Below are positions 9,642 through 27,895 of a stretch of DNA of 64,000 nt, one piece after another (position 1 is the first letter of the stretch; the number at the start of each line of letters is the position of its first letter). The stretch is from NCBI GenBank assembly GCA_020137815.1, contig CM035357.1:4328996-4392995 (forward strand), read 5' to 3'. Source of the DNA: Hormiphora californensis. Its lineage: Eukaryota; Ctenophora; Tentaculata; Cydippida; Pleurobrachiidae. A program made the position numbers and the translations under genes. The notes beneath the pieces are model-generated. The model made no database searches and had not been told where the DNA came from. It was given only the letters and a program-made list of their open reading frames with translations.

Positions 9642-12600
9642 CTAAAGGAACTCCATCGGAACGAACACGCTGGTTATCCATAGTAGGCCACGTTGGGCAC
9701 CCTGATCGTTGAAGATGGGTATGGGCTCATTAATAAGGGTATCATGTCCGGGAACGAACCTTGCCGTTCCGAAGTGATCATCCCTGGACCATCTGTAGGA
9801 AGTGGGTTGTTATTAGTTCTATCGTGGGGAGGGGGAGTGAGGCCGAGAGGAAGTGGGATGAACGCAAAATATGGATAACAAGTAGGGAAGTGGGGGAGTA
9901 GTGGTTTATTTAGAGGGGAGTGAGGGGTTATTTAGAGGGGGAGTAGTGGTTTATTTAGAGGGGAGTGAGGGGTTATTTAGAGGGGGAGTAGTGGTTTATT
10001 TAGAGGGGAGTGAGGGGTTATTTAGAGGGGGAGTAGTGGTTTATTTAAAGGGGAGTGAGGGAGTGGGGTGCAAAATATGGGTAACACGTAGGGAACTGGG
10101 GGAGTACTAGGTTATTTAGAGGGGGAGTGAGGGGGTGGGAGTATTGTCTGTTTTGAAGACATGCAACACAGTGTGTGTCCCCCCCCTGGTGTCTCACACT
10201 GTCTGCTAAACTGACTGTCCCGTATGTTGCCAACACATCTCATGTGGATTGATATTTTGTAATATTTTAATATCGTTTTGTGTTCCAGAATGAGCGTGTG
10301 TAGTTAGGGGCTAGTGTAGTTATAGGGGCCAGTGTAGTAAAAGGGTTTTTTAGCACCTAACTTTTGCAATATATTATTATAGTCTCACCTGTCCCAGTCC
10401 CATACGGACAGCTCAAAGACTTGTTTGGAAAGAGGGGATTCTTCATTTAGCAACATCTCGTACTTCACATCGAATTTAGGAGTTCTGCTTTTCATCACAA
10501 CTTCTGTTTCTTCAAGCTGTAATGATATACCGTCTTTTAATATACTGCGTAGGCCAAACAGCGACAGCAATCGAAGCAGTGATTATAGTACAGATAAATG
10601 AGAAATATATCCAAAGTGACTAGTGAGGCCGAGAACTGTTGTTGCTTGGGTTTACACTTGCCATGCATCAACCGATATAATTCGCACTAACCTCAAACCC
10701 ATTATGTTTCACAATCACATAACTATCATAATCATTGTCCATGGAGGTAAGTTGGGAGGCGCCGTGAAGTGCAAAGTAGAGGACTCCGTTCTCGGTGGAC
10801 CTGGTGCAGTTGGTCAGGGAGAACAGAGAGGGCACCAGCTCTTCGACCCCCGTAAAGGGGTTCTTAATCGTCTGTGGAGGTGGGGTTAGATATACCGCGT
10901 GGGCCAATAAAAAGGGAGGGTCTTAAATCTTAGATTTCTCCGGCACCTTAATTCCAATGGTTCTGAAATTTTGACACAATGTTGTTGAGCTTATGCCAGA
11001 TATGTGTACTGAGTTTCAAGTCCAAAAATGAAAAAATTCATTAATGAACCTAAATTCATGTTTTTAGGCCAATGTAGGTTTTCTCTATTCGGTTTTTTTC
11101 GTTTTTAGGAACTTCTTTTGCACTCCACACCGGATATCTGATACTGGGTACAACAAAGGAAATTCGAGACCTATTGCAATCTTGCTAACATGATTTTGTC
11201 ACATCCTGATTACGTTTTTTCTTGCTTACATGGAGGTCACATGACGCTTGTTGTTACCAATCAGTATAGGCAATGGTGAGCTTCCATTAGCAAGGTTTCG
11301 ATTTACTAATGTCTCAACTAACGGTTTGTTAATGAACTATCGGTTTAATGTTAATTTATGCAGTTATTAAGGAAAAATTAAATTTTTTTAAAAAAAACGG
11401 AAATTTAAGAAAAATAATTTTTTTTAAAATAAGCAGTTTTCATACCAGAATGAACTTAAATGATTAAAGCATAACCCAGCAAGGTTTTAATTTCATCTCT
11501 ACAGTGCAAATCTCTCATTTTCAGCGAAAATATGTTTTTTGAAAAAATGATCATTTTTAATTCATTAATTTCACCCACTAAACTTTATTCAATTTCAATG
11601 AAATTTTAGATTGCCATTGATAAATGTTAATACTATTGAGTGGCTGCAATTTTGCGATCCAAATCGACTTGGAACAAGGGAAAACCTTCAATTAACTTTA
11701 AAAAAAGTAATTTAGGTTCATTAATGAACTTCTGCATTTTTGGACTTGAAACTCTGTACACATATCTGGCATAAGCTCAACAACATTGTGTCAAAATTTC
11801 AGAACCATTGGAATTAAGGTGCCGGAGAAATCTAAGATTTAAGACCCTCCCTTTTTATTGGCCCACGCGGTATAGGGGTTATCGTATTGTTACCATGGTA
11901 ACCTACCTTTTGTTAACACGCATGTACTGTTACTATGGTAACCTACCTGTTACCATGGTAACATACCTTTGTTAACACCCATGGTAACCCACCTGGACTG
12001 GAGGAATAACTTGAGTCCACACATCAATTGTTGCGTTCCAAGTGCTGTCCCTATCCTGGTGAATTTTAGTGTGTCGAGTTCTAACTGTTGCCTTCCTCAG
12101 TTCACTCGATATCCGGGGTCTCACATCCAGCCTAGAGGGGATGGGGGGAGGGGTAGGGGTCTCACATCCAGCCTAGAGGAGATGGGGGGTAGGGTGGGGT
12201 GGGGGAGGCCGTGGGGGTCTCACATTTAACCTAGAGTGTAGAGGAGATGGGGGTAGGGTGGGGTGGGGGAGGCCGAGGGGGCCTCACATCCAACCTAGAG
12301 TGTAGAGGAGATGGGGGTAGGGTGGGGTGGGGGAGGCCGAGGGGGCCTCACATCCAACCTAGAGTGTAGAGGAGATGGGGGTAGGGTGGGGTGGGGGAGG
12401 CCGAGGGGGCCTCACATCCAACCTAGAGTGTAGAGGAGATGGGGGTAGGGTGGGGTGGGGGAGGCCGAGGGGGCCTCACATCCAACCTAGAGTGTAGAGG
12501 AGATGGGGGTAGGGTGGGGTGGGGGAGGCCGAGGGGGCCTCACATCCAACCTAGAGTGTAGAGGAGATGGGGGTAGGGTGGGGTGGGGGAGGCCGAGGGG

Positions 12601-15600
12601 GCCTCACATCCAACCTAGAGTGTAGAGGAGATGGGGGTAGGGTGGGGTGGGGGAGGCCGAGGGGGCCTCACATCCAACCTAGAGTGTAGAGGAGATGGGG
12701 GTAGGGTGGGGTGGGGGAGGCCGAGGGGGCCTCACATCCAACCTAGAGTGTAGAGGAGATGGGGGTAGGGTGGGGTGGGGGAGGCCGAGGGGGTCTCACA
12801 TCCAACCTAGAGTGTAGAGGAGATGGGGGTAGGGTGGGGTGGGGGAGGCCGAGGGGGCCTCACATCCAACCTAGAGTGTAGAGGAGATGGGGGTAGGGTG
12901 GGGTGGGGGAGGCCGAGGGGGCCTCACATCCAACCTAGAGTGTAGAGGAGATGGGGGTAGGGTGGGGTGGGGGAGGCCGAGGGGGTCTCACATCCAACCT
13001 AGAGTGTAGAGGAGATGGGGGTAGGGTGGGGTGGGGGAGGCCGAGGGGGCCTCACATCCAACCTAGAGTGTAGAGGAGATGGGGGTAGGGTGGGGTGGGG
13101 GAGGCCGAGGGGGTCTCACATCCAACCTAGAGTGTAGAGGAGATGGGGGTAGGGTGGGGTGGGGGAGGCCGAGGGGGCCTCACATCCAACCTAGAGTGTA
13201 GAGGAGATGGGGGTAGGGTGGGGTGGGGGAGGCCGAGGGGGTCTCACATCTAACCTAGAGTGTAGAGGAGATGGGGGTAGGGTGGGGTGGGGGAGGCCGA
13301 GGGGGTCTCACATCTAACCTGGTGTGTCAATTGAGGTCAACTGGGGAGGAGGGGGACTCACTTTCAACTTACATAGGGAGTGAAGTTATAATAATAAGTG
13401 ATAATATACCCACATATTTTCCACCCACGAATACTGTATGACAAAAACGACCTACATAATATGTCATACATGACATCCGCCTTATCTCTTCCCCCTTTCT
13501 TGACCCCTCTCTGCTCTGACGACCGACTATCTCCTACGTGTCCACTCCTACGTGGACTCCACTGCCCATGACGTAATATTAATTAATTTTAAACAAGGAG
13601 AACCTCTATTTGCTTAACTTATCATATCTTCATTCAGTCATGTTTACACTTAAGATTTTGCTGATACTCTTTTGTACACATTGCCTTACTCGACCCTCGT
13701 GAGAAGTTGAGAGAGGTTCCTCCCCCCCCCCCACAGTTTCCACCCCATCCGCCTGTACCACAATCTGAAGAGGGCCCTCTCTCAACTCCTCATCCCGTAC
13801 TCTTTTAAAGGAACACCCTATACATCAAATCTTCCTACACTTACCATGCTGCGTCTTTGGCGATCACGTTTTGTTCCAACAGTCTCACTCGTGTTGCTTG
13901 AACCTGAATTTAGTAACCGGGTATAAGCAGCTACAATTATCCAATTAGCTAGCGATTTTCGTTCATTTATCCAATTACGAATTAGCTAGCGATTGTAGTT
14001 GTACAATTATCCAATTAACTATAGCGATTGTAGTACAATTAGTTAGTTAACTATAGCGATTGTAGTACAATTATCCAATTAACTATAGCGATTGTAGTAC
14101 AATTAGTTAGTTAACTATAGCGATTGTCGTACAATCGTTATAGTTAATTAATACCTTCAAGTTTCCAAGGAGAAACTGGAACTTTTTAACGGACTTTACA
14201 CTTCCCATCATAACTCCTCTCTCAGTGTCTTCCACTCCGTAGTGAACCCATGCCTCCAACCTAGATAAATGTTAGTCAAAATTTTAATTAATGTAGGTTT
14301 TAAATATATTAAATAATGCGATAATTAATTAATTAATAACTTGAACATACGATGTTTTGGTAGCTGTTATGTTAACCGGTGTAACTGAAACTACGGCAGC
14401 GAAAACTGCTGGTTTCAATCGAGGATCATTGTCAAATGTTGTCACGTGCGTCCCGTTCCTCATGTCAATCAATACCATACCTAGAGTAGTTAGTTATAAA
14501 AGTTAGTCATTAGGCAGTAGTTAGATTTGATTTGAGCGGTTGCCATGGATACACAATCACCCACCTGGGTTACCATGGTTACCTGGATACACAATTCCCC
14601 CTGGGTTACCATGGTTACCTGGATACACAATTCCCCCTGGGTTACCATGGTTACCTGGATACACAATTCCCCCTGGGTTACCATGGTTACCTGGATACAC
14701 AATTCCCCCTGGGTTACAATGGTTACCTGGATACACAACTCCCCTTGGGTTACCATGGTTACCTGGATACACAATTTTCTCCTGGATGACTTCCTCTACC
14801 TTCCTGTGGATCATCTTGTCGATTCCAAATGTTTCAAGTCCAATCACGTGACCGATGTCCACGGAGAAGGAGACATCGGGTCGGTTTATAAAACTCACTT
14901 TAACCTGCAAAATGTGATGTGTAGATTCTTAGAAGAGAGTATCATTGAAGAAGTTTGTGATGAATTTTGTAAAGGGTGAGAATATTAGATAAGCACATAG
15001 AAGTTACAGAGGAGGGTTTGCGGAGGGGGGGGGGTTGTTTGCGGAGGAGCCGGTTGTTTGAGAAGGATCAGGGTTCTTCTGCGAGTGTCGGGTGTGAGAC
15101 CCTAAAGAACTATCGCGACTTTCGTCATTGCAATTTGGTCGACACTGGTGTGAGTGCTCGTGAGTGGAAGGATTAGGGTTTTTTGCCGCAGAGGAGGGTT
15201 GTTTGCGGAGTAGGTTTGTTTGAGGATCAGGGTTGTTTTAGAAGGAGGGAAGTTGTTTCTGCTGTCAGCACGAGAGATAATTCTCTACTTTATCGCAGGT
15301 AATGGTAAATACTTTCCTTGCACGACCCTCTCTAACTACTAACAGCGTCATGGAGGCGGCAAAAAGTGGTCATTTGCAAATTGTAGACATGGCCGGCAGG
15401 GTGATGTAGATCATAAGAGATAAAATATTATGCAGCAATTTGGGAGGCTTGATATAAGTCAGTTGGTAAGATATACAATTTGAACTGCAGATTTTCTTGG
15501 CAACCCCTGCTGTAATTTTATAATTTGTTAATATTAATTAATGTTAATGATATACCGTTTCAATGCTGGGTAGATCTAGGGCAGAATTCAGAAGGATATC

Positions 15601-16403
15601 CAGTCGAAGTATGGAGTACAAGTGCAGATCGCCCACATATACCGGTGCATAAATTCCCAGGGGTAGTCCTATAACCACACTCGCGGCCTTACCTAAAACA
15701 AAAGCATTTCTTTGTTGCTCCTTCATAAAATATGAGACTATCATCTCGGTGCTCCTTCATAAATATCTTTATCTTACCGGGATTTTCAATGGTCACATCC
15801 AGATCGACAATGTACTGTGTTAACCGTTGATTGCCAGCGCACTTGACATGGTGAGCTGAATGGGTGGCTAACTCAACCCGAGGTGTGGAGTCGAGCTCCA
15901 GAAGTGCCATGGAGAGGGATTTTAGGGGAGATGGAAGTTTGGAATTCACTTCCTTGTTTATCAGATCCACCAGGAGATCGTAGATTTTGTCCTCGTTTAT
16001 TTTATAAATCTCCCATACAGCCCCGTTTAGCCAGTCTAGAGTTTCTCCCTCTGTCTCTTCTGAATAGAATGGGTTCAGTTTATCAAATATACTCGGTTGG
16101 GTGGTACAATTAAAATGATTATAGATCGATTATTATTAGACGAGTTTTGTTTATCAATAAAGGTGCTTCTTTCTATGAAAAGGTTTCAATTTGAGAAAAC
16201 GTTTGCAATGAAAGTACCACTAATCACTATCATATATTAACATGTACTACAACTGTTTACTGTGAACATGGGACTTGTCACCCAAAATTAGAACATAATA
16301 TTCTACCTTCTCCGAAGCCCTCACTCTGCCAGCCACACTCACAGTCCAATGCCTGAGTGGTGGCGACCACCGCTACTAGAAACAAGCACACAATGGAGAC
16401 CAT
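9642..16403 (-). CDS. Extended-synaptotagmin-like protein (SMP + C2 domains)
   Basis: Exons, 5' to 3': 16403-16282, 16091-15778, 15692-15556, 14904-14763, 14480-14351, 14260-14155, 13903-13845, (one or more unresolved), about 12110-11993, 10871-10692, 10516-10389, 9792-9642. Phases agree at every junction except the unresolved C2 stretch at 13.8-12.1 kb. Residues 1-20 look like a signal peptide or anchor (MVSIVCLFLVAVVATTQA). Then comes an SMP lipid-transfer domain: ETLDWLNGAVWEIY, QYIVDLDVTIENPG, VYVGDLHLYSILRL, VSFINRPDVSFSVD, IHRKVEEVIQEKIVYP. C2 modules follow; the last runs from GVLYFALHGASQL through DNDYDSYVIV and SRTPKFDVKYEM to SVWDWDRWSRDD, with acidic residues in both calcium-loop positions. 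Such proteins tether ER to plasma membrane and move lipids; that role is inferred. Unlike usual E-Syts, the start resembles a cleavable signal rather than a hairpin anchor. Confidence 0.85.
9895..10135 (+). repeat. Minisatellite, G-rich, about 45-bp unit
   Basis: About four copies built on GGGGAGTAGTGGTTTATTTA and GGGGAGTGAGGGGTTATTTA, inside the last intron of the SMP/C2 gene. Confidence 0.9.
10888..11872. mobile_element. Foldback/MITE-like element with ~130-bp inverted termini
   Basis: The ends are TATACCGCGTGGGCCAAT and its exact inverse, and the inverted match extends about 130 bases on each side. The interior is AT-rich and non-coding. The terminal TA on both sides fits a TA target, as in Tc1/mariner-type MITEs. 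It sits 17 bases before the acceptor of the exon at 10871, so it supplies part of that intron's 3' region. Confidence 0.85.
12117..13325 (+). repeat. 64-bp minisatellite, about 18 copies
   Basis: A highly homogeneous G-rich unit (GAGATGGGGGTAGGGTGGGG and onward, ending AACCTAGAGTGTAGAG) with an exact 64-base period. Variation is mainly GGGGCCTC versus GGGGTCTC and a few units with TCTAACCT. It lies in a C2-domain intron of the SMP/C2 gene. Confidence 0.97.
13930..14145 (+). repeat. AT-rich tandem repeat
   Basis: Repeats of TATAGCGATTGTAGTACAAT alternating with TATCCAATTA or TAGTTAGTTA, within an intron of the SMP/C2 gene. Confidence 0.85.
14560..14775 (-). repeat. 36-bp repeat carrying six splice-donor copies
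   Basis: Read on the minus strand, each unit contains the last 12 bases of the SMP exon plus its donor (TTGTGTATCCAG|GTAACC). There are six copies at 36-base spacing, the first being the exon end at 14763. The unit length is a multiple of three and all copies stay open, so use of any later donor adds 12-residue blocks of the type GNHGNPGGIVYP. See findings. Confidence 0.95.
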
Positions 16404-16658
16404 GGTTTGAAATGTGACGAATTGCTGCCAAGGGGTGGAGAATTTAGAGCCCCCCCCCTCCCCCCTGAGATGAGTGATGCAGACAACAGTTGGTTAGGAG
16501 TAATTCTCAGTGTAGACTATCTCCGACGTAACTTTCAAAATAGACTATCTACCCCTCTCTTCCACTATAGTATCTTTGGTGGAATTCTCTATCTAGACCA
16601 TCTTTCTCTATTCCAACTCTACAGCTGCGCTATTTGATTTAGTATGGAGGTTACTTAT

Positions 16659-16704
<46 letters not shown>

Positions 16705-17272
16705 ACTCTCTGGCTCTCTTTCTATCTCTCTCTCTCTCTCCCTCTTTCTCTCCCTCTTTTTCTCTCTCTCTCCATCCTATCGGCAGATGGTTGTCGGAGG
16801 TCTTTGAGCGACATGGACATGATCTCTATCTCTCTTTGGGCTCAGTGTCACTATAGTGTGATGGTGTGAGACGGTGTCTAAATGTGTTTAGTGGAATTGA
16901 AAGGTGTGAGAAAATGCATAAACATGATAAATAACACGTGCCAAGAAGTGGTTTAACATAACATTCCTGTGTGAGCGCAATCAATCTTGAGGGTCGAACA
17001 AGACAAAATCAATCGATATTAGGAATAAAATTAAATTAACCTGGAAAGATAATTAGGGAGGGGGGGGGGGCATCATGGTTGGGTATGATATGGTTAACGC
17101 CACATACTGATCCATATTATAATGGGGCCGTATATGAATGAGTATTATGTTGCACAGTGGGAGCCAGTTACAATGCCCCCCCCCCCCTTCCAAGCAATAT
17201 AACAGGTCTGCAGATGATCTCACTAAACTATTATCCAGGGACTATATATCCAGTAACTGCACTGCACCATGC
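16404..17272. other. Intergenic, SMP/C2 gene promoter side
   Basis: Holds a (CT)n-rich tract at 16660-16770 and short poly-G and poly-C runs at 17059 and 17177. No gene or clear TATA box seen. It presumably contains the promoter of the minus-strand SMP/C2 gene. Confidence 0.5.
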
Positions 17273-17400
17273 TGCTAGTACCAGGAACCGACCGAATCAG
17301 GAAATACTGGTCCCTGATTGGCTGATAACCAGTCACGTGACCTAAATAACGAGTTTTGATTGGCTGTTTACTTGTTTCGGTCGGTTCCTGGCTAGTACCA
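17273..17400. mobile_element. Short inverted-repeat element (~128 bp)
   Basis: CTAGTACCAGGAACCGACCG at 17275 pairs with the inverse CGGTCGGTTCCTGGCTAGTA ending at 17398. No coding content. MITE-like, or a simple foldback. Confidence 0.6.
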
Positions 17401-17659
17401 TTCAATAATTATAATAGGCCCCAATGACCATGTCATACACGATGCAGATGCTCATATGACCCACAAGGGGAATTCCCTTCCTATTAACAGCTGTTATCAG
17501 TTATCTATTTGTTATCGCGACTTAAAAAGAAGTAGTTTTCACTGAATATCATATGAGTTGTCGTGAGTGCCTGGCGAAGGAACAATCTTTAATCAACAGT
17601 TTATTCCTTATACGGACCTACTCCACTGCTTTCTCTCGATCCATCGCAGTCTTCCTCTA

Positions 17660-17662
<3 letters not shown>

Positions 17663-17707
<45 letters not shown>
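17663..17707 (+). repeat. (CT)n microsatellite
   Basis: Pure dinucleotide tract. Confidence 0.97.
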
Positions 17708-17709
<2 letters not shown>

Positions 17710-17816
17710 CCGATTTCAGCCTCAGCTTCTCTCATTTTGTTGATCCCACTACCGTTATGACTTGTGTATGCTTTTAGCTTCCTCTCTCTGTCTCTCCAGG
17801 TGTACCTAGGTAACCA

Positions 17817-17817
<1 letters not shown>

Positions 17818-17875
<58 letters not shown>

Positions 17876-17880
17876 ATCTC
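17818..17880 (+). repeat. (CT)n microsatellite
   Basis: Near-pure dinucleotide tract; the inverse (GA)n occurs at 18282-18320. Confidence 0.97.
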
Positions 17881-18277
17881 TCCAGTCTCCATCTCTCTTT
17901 CTGTTCTTCCTTGCTGGAAGAGCTTGTGGTTTATCTCTGCAATCGACAACAAGACCACTACACATACAATTAGTATCGGATCGCTACAATACTGCACTTG
18001 TTTTCTAGTTGATTCTTTTCATCATTAAATTAGTATTAGAAGGATGGTCTGAGCAAATCCAACCGGCTTGAGCCTTTATAATCCGTCTCTGATCTGTCCT
18101 CTGTTTGTAATATAATGGCACAACAGAGGGTCAACTGATTATCCCAAAACTCCAAACTCTTTTGGAGATTAAATAGAGAAGCACTTGATTTGACTCCTTT
18201 GGAGATTAGAGAGAAGCCAGCTGCTGCAATCACAGCTTTGTCGCCTCCGCCGAGCCGTGTCGACAACAATGATGATG

Positions 18278-18319
<42 letters not shown>

Positions 18320-18854
18320 GAGATTTACTATTTAGTCCAGACAGAAGAAGCATCTCAAAGTGCTTGATAGTGTAGTATCTATTAAGAGGAGTGTGCCTCA
18401 TTGCTTGTGTGTGTTACTATTGTCCCCCCCCCCCCCCCAGAATTCGCCCTGCAGCACTACATGTTGTGTTACGTTACAACACATTGTAACAACTTGTGTG
18501 TTACATTTATAGGAGTTACTGTTACTCAGATTATGAAGTATTGGTTGCTAGGTATACCCTATATCCTTCTCCAATTTCCTCTCTTTATTTGCCCAATTTG
18601 TACAAATTATCATTATGTAAATAATGTATCTATATCGCTTGACTATTCCTGATTTTCATTATGGTCAAGTTTTTTGCCCCCAACCCCACATTTCAACTTT
18701 CTTGTGTATGAAATTTGCATTTTCTTTGTTAGAATTTCTCTTTGGTGTAATACCACGGTAAAGATCTTTGAGAGTCGGCCACTCTCTGTTGCTGCAGTGG
18801 TCATGATTTTAATTTACATAAATATTCTGGCTTTTCGCCCTGTCATTGTCAGCG

Positions 18855-18986
<132 letters not shown>

Positions 18987-19210
18987 CCCCTGTTCAGGCC
19001 CAGTTGTGTTGCGAGGCTCACTCGCACTGTAGTTGTATACTTGTGATCTGTCATTCCTATAGGGAACACGAGAGGGGGTGGGAATACATTCTTTCCAGAT
19101 GTTTTTAGATAGCTCTGAAACCCTGCCCCACCATTGCCATGTGTGGATTTTCATTCATGGATGTGAATTGATGCCCGTTAATAACCATGATTTATTGCTC
19201 CAATCTGCAG

Positions 19211-19320
19211 ATATATCATGTACGATAACATTGTAGACTTGGATGCCTTGATGCCCATTATCGGGTTTGGACGGCTCAACTTGGCAACTATTGAAGATGT
19301 GAAGCTGAAACGAAGATCAG
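19211..19320 (+). CDS. Possible orphan coding exon
   Basis: CTGCAG acceptor, then an open stretch YIMYDNIVDLDALMPIIGFG...VKLKRRS ending at a GTATGA donor. Protein-like and well bounded. It is upstream of, and same-strand with, the ankyrin gene, but its phase does not join simply to the ATG exon at 20921. It could be an alternative 5' exon or the remains of another gene. Confidence 0.4.
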
Positions 19321-20920
19321 GTATGACACGTCAGATCACTGTAGGGTGGTTGCCAACTACTAGTTGGGGGAAGGGTGTGATCAGTAATGACAAAAAGAGT
19401 ACGCTACAGAGGGTGTTCTCCTACTACTAGAAACGATGGTATTGATATTATACTAATTTTCATTCAATAAGTTTGTAATCCAGTTTGTAAGTTCTCTATT
19501 TGGTCCCAAGGGCACTGCATGTAGATATTATAGTACTAGTAGATATTATAGTACTATAGTAGGGTATCGCGAGGCTTCATTATCCGAGGAGAGGGGAAAG
19601 TGGGATCAGTCAGAGTGTTTCCCACTTTTCAGGTCTTCTCCTTTTATTTAGAGAATACTTGTGTCTTGTATCCTATATTTTATCTTAGAGAATCCTCTCT
19701 TTTTAGGAGACTTGTATCCCTTATATTAGCCTAATTATAATAGCCAAGTAAAGGCCGGATATCTCGTCTCAGTCTGTCATTCCTCCCTCTCTATCTTCAA
19801 CTGGGCTTCTCTCCAGGTTTTACAACCTTTTTTTTCTTTTATCTCGCCTTCCTCGGGCATTGTGTTCTCTCCTAGTTAAAGTAGCGATCTCTCCTGCTCT
19901 CTCCTTGTTAAAGTAACAATCTCTCCTGCTCTCTAGGGCTGTATATATGAATTCAAAACCAACAATTAAACTAAAACCACACTTATTATAGTTGCATTCG
20001 CCTGCACACGCCCCCCTACAACGAATTAATTCCACCTAATTAGTGTGTCACGCAATACGCCAATGCATTGGAGAGAGGAGAGAGATTGTTACTTTAACTA
20101 GAAGAGAGAAGGAGAGATTGTTACTTTAACTAGAACATTGCAATGCACATGGTCTACTGCCGGAGAGTGCTTCCGGTTCATAGTTTACATGGAGCGCGTT
20201 GCGGTCCAATGTTGTAGAACTGTGAACTGTAAACCTTTAATTCATATGACACTTTTTATTTGATATTTCCAACTGTACTTTGTTCTCCGTAGTCTATTAT
20301 ACCTGCTATAACTAAGTACTAGTTACAGCATTAGTATTGAAATTATTTAGTTATTCAAGAAGAGATAACAAATAGTAAATCTGCATAGGGAATCATATGA
20401 ACACTGTTCATTGAACAGTGAACACAGAACCATGATGAGGCTATCTGCATGGACTAATGAAACCTTTATACTCTAACTCAATCTCATTATCTCTCTTATT
20501 ATCTCTAATATTATCTCTCTTATTATCTCTCTATACCGTATATATATAGAGAGATAATGAGAGAGATAATATTAGTATACGCTTTATTACCTCATTCCCA
20601 TGATGTAATTCATTATGTGTTTCATAGTAAAACGGAAAGCGGCCACAACTGCAGGCTTGATTTCTTGTGGTTTATGATCTAACGCTGATTGTGATGATAC
20701 TATCGAGCTACAAGTACAGTTGCTGCTTCATAGAGGGAGATAGAGAAAAGGAGAAAGAGAGAAGGAGAGAGGGAGAAAAAATACTAAAACAACAGAGAGT
20801 TAAATGTTGGAAACTCTAACCACAGTTTCCATAAATTCAACCTATATTTTGCTTTTTGCCAGATATACTATGCGAGACTCCGACCTATTTCCTATTGCCA
20901 TGGACCTACTGCAACACTAA
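19321..20920. other. Gene-free stretch
   Basis: No supportable coding sequence. It contains short inverted copies of a motif GTTAAAGTAACAATCTCTCC (about 19875-19925 and, inverted, 20085-20130). The same motif recurs at about 41860-41940 in plastin. There is also an AT-rich palindrome of TATCTCTCTTAT type at about 20500-20560. Confidence 0.45.
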
Positions 20921-26606
<5,686 letters not shown>

Positions 26607-26849
26607 ATCTCTCATTTTATATGATTCAGTGTTGCAAGATTTCCCTAGTTTAATTGCTCCTATACTGTGGTTGCTAAGCAACTTTCCTGGAAATCGTTGT
26701 CACTACAAATATAATGATGTAGCTGTGTGATACTACCCCTTCTCCTCCTCTCCAGACCCCCTTCTCACTTCCTCTCCCTCTACAAACAAGAACTGCAACA
26801 ATCTATCCCTCTACCCCTCTTTTCTAGATCACCCTCTTTTTTAGACCTG

Positions 26850-27046
26850 CATTGGTGTTACAAATACCAACAACAATCTGCCTCTCCCCCTCTATTTCTA
26901 GACCATTGGTGTTACAAATACCAACAACAAGGCCTACCCGAAGGTTCACTGAACAGTTTCGCCGCCGTCTTTCCTCCCTCCAATCCCCGACTAGTCCTAG
27001 TACTGAATTAAACGCAATTACTAACATTTTCCTTTGAGATATCGAC
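26850..27046 (+). other. Tandem 55-bp duplication and coding-like end
   Basis: GGTGTTACAAATACCAACAA occurs twice about 55 bases apart. The second copy runs into an open basic stretch (RPTRRFTEQFRRRLSSLQS...) that stops at TGA about 27037. It could be an alternative last exon of the ankyrin gene or of the next gene; acceptor and phase are unresolved. Confidence 0.35.
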
Positions 27047-27350
27047 CATGATCACCACAAGGGATTATTAATTAGACTATACTTAATTAGTGTGTATGTT
27101 TGTTGTATAATTAGTGTATTGTGATCATCTGTATTGTGTCAGACATATTGTATGGCGGCGCAAAGCCCTTATTTTCTTCCAACATTTTAGTCACACTAAC
27201 CCTAGAATCTAGATAAAGATTAGTAACCCCTATACCCCGTTACTTTAGTAACCCCTATACCCCAGATATCTTAGTAACCCCTATTATCTTAGTAACCCCT
27301 ATACCCCGTTAGTAACCCCTATACCCCCTTTATTAGTAACCGACGTCCAG

Positions 27351-27895
27351 CAACCGCTCCGCCCAACGAAAATCACCACAAAACCGGTGGAAACTTTTCC
27401 CTGCGAGTAAAACACCGCCGAGAGAAATCAGATGGCGGTGGCTCCGCCTCGGTTGAAACCCGATCAAAAACCCTCCAAAGCAACTTCAAATACCAAAAAC
27501 TGGTGAACAGGAGATCACTAAATGGAGGTCTGAAGATAGATCACATCACCCTGATGGATGGGAGGGAGGCTGGGGCAACTTTAGTACGGAGTAAGGAGGA
27601 GGCACTCGAATCCGTTACCAGTGGCAACAACAACCGATACAGCAGCGGTGGGACTCTCTCCCCCCGGTCAATCAAACGAATATCCTTCAACGCAGATTTA
27701 GCACGTGTCGCTCCAGGAGGTCATGATCTGACGGAGCCCCTGTTAACAACTTCATACCGGGATATAAACAGTAGTCAGCCATCAGTGTGGAGGGAAGTCA
27801 GCCCAAAAGAGGAGGAGGGAGAGATCAGACCTAGGAAAGGAATGGGTAGGATATTTGGGTGTTGTTGCCCTAGGAAACGGCAGAAGAGTTTGTAA
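27351..27895 (+). CDS. C-terminal exon of an unrecognised basic protein
   Basis: An acceptor CCAG at 27350 is followed by 180 open codons to TAA at 27893. The sequence is hydrophilic and basic (HHKTGGNFSLRVKHRREKSD, LSPRSIKRISFNADLARVA). It ends GRIFGCCCPRKRQKSL, a Cys cluster next to a polybasic tail that resembles palmitoylated membrane anchors. The acceptor phase needs a donor with one leftover base. Which upstream exon supplies it is unclear; it may be an alternative 3' end of the ankyrin gene. Confidence 0.6.

Noticed and set aside
14557-14775. Collagen-like protein encoded by the 36-bp repeat as a separate gene
   Set aside because: It is the continuation of the SMP exon frame, not an independent gene; plus-strand frames are mirror artefacts.
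27220-27340. TTAGTAACCCCTATACCCC repeats as interstitial telomere
   Set aside because: The unit is not the animal TTAGGG repeat and copies are few and irregular.
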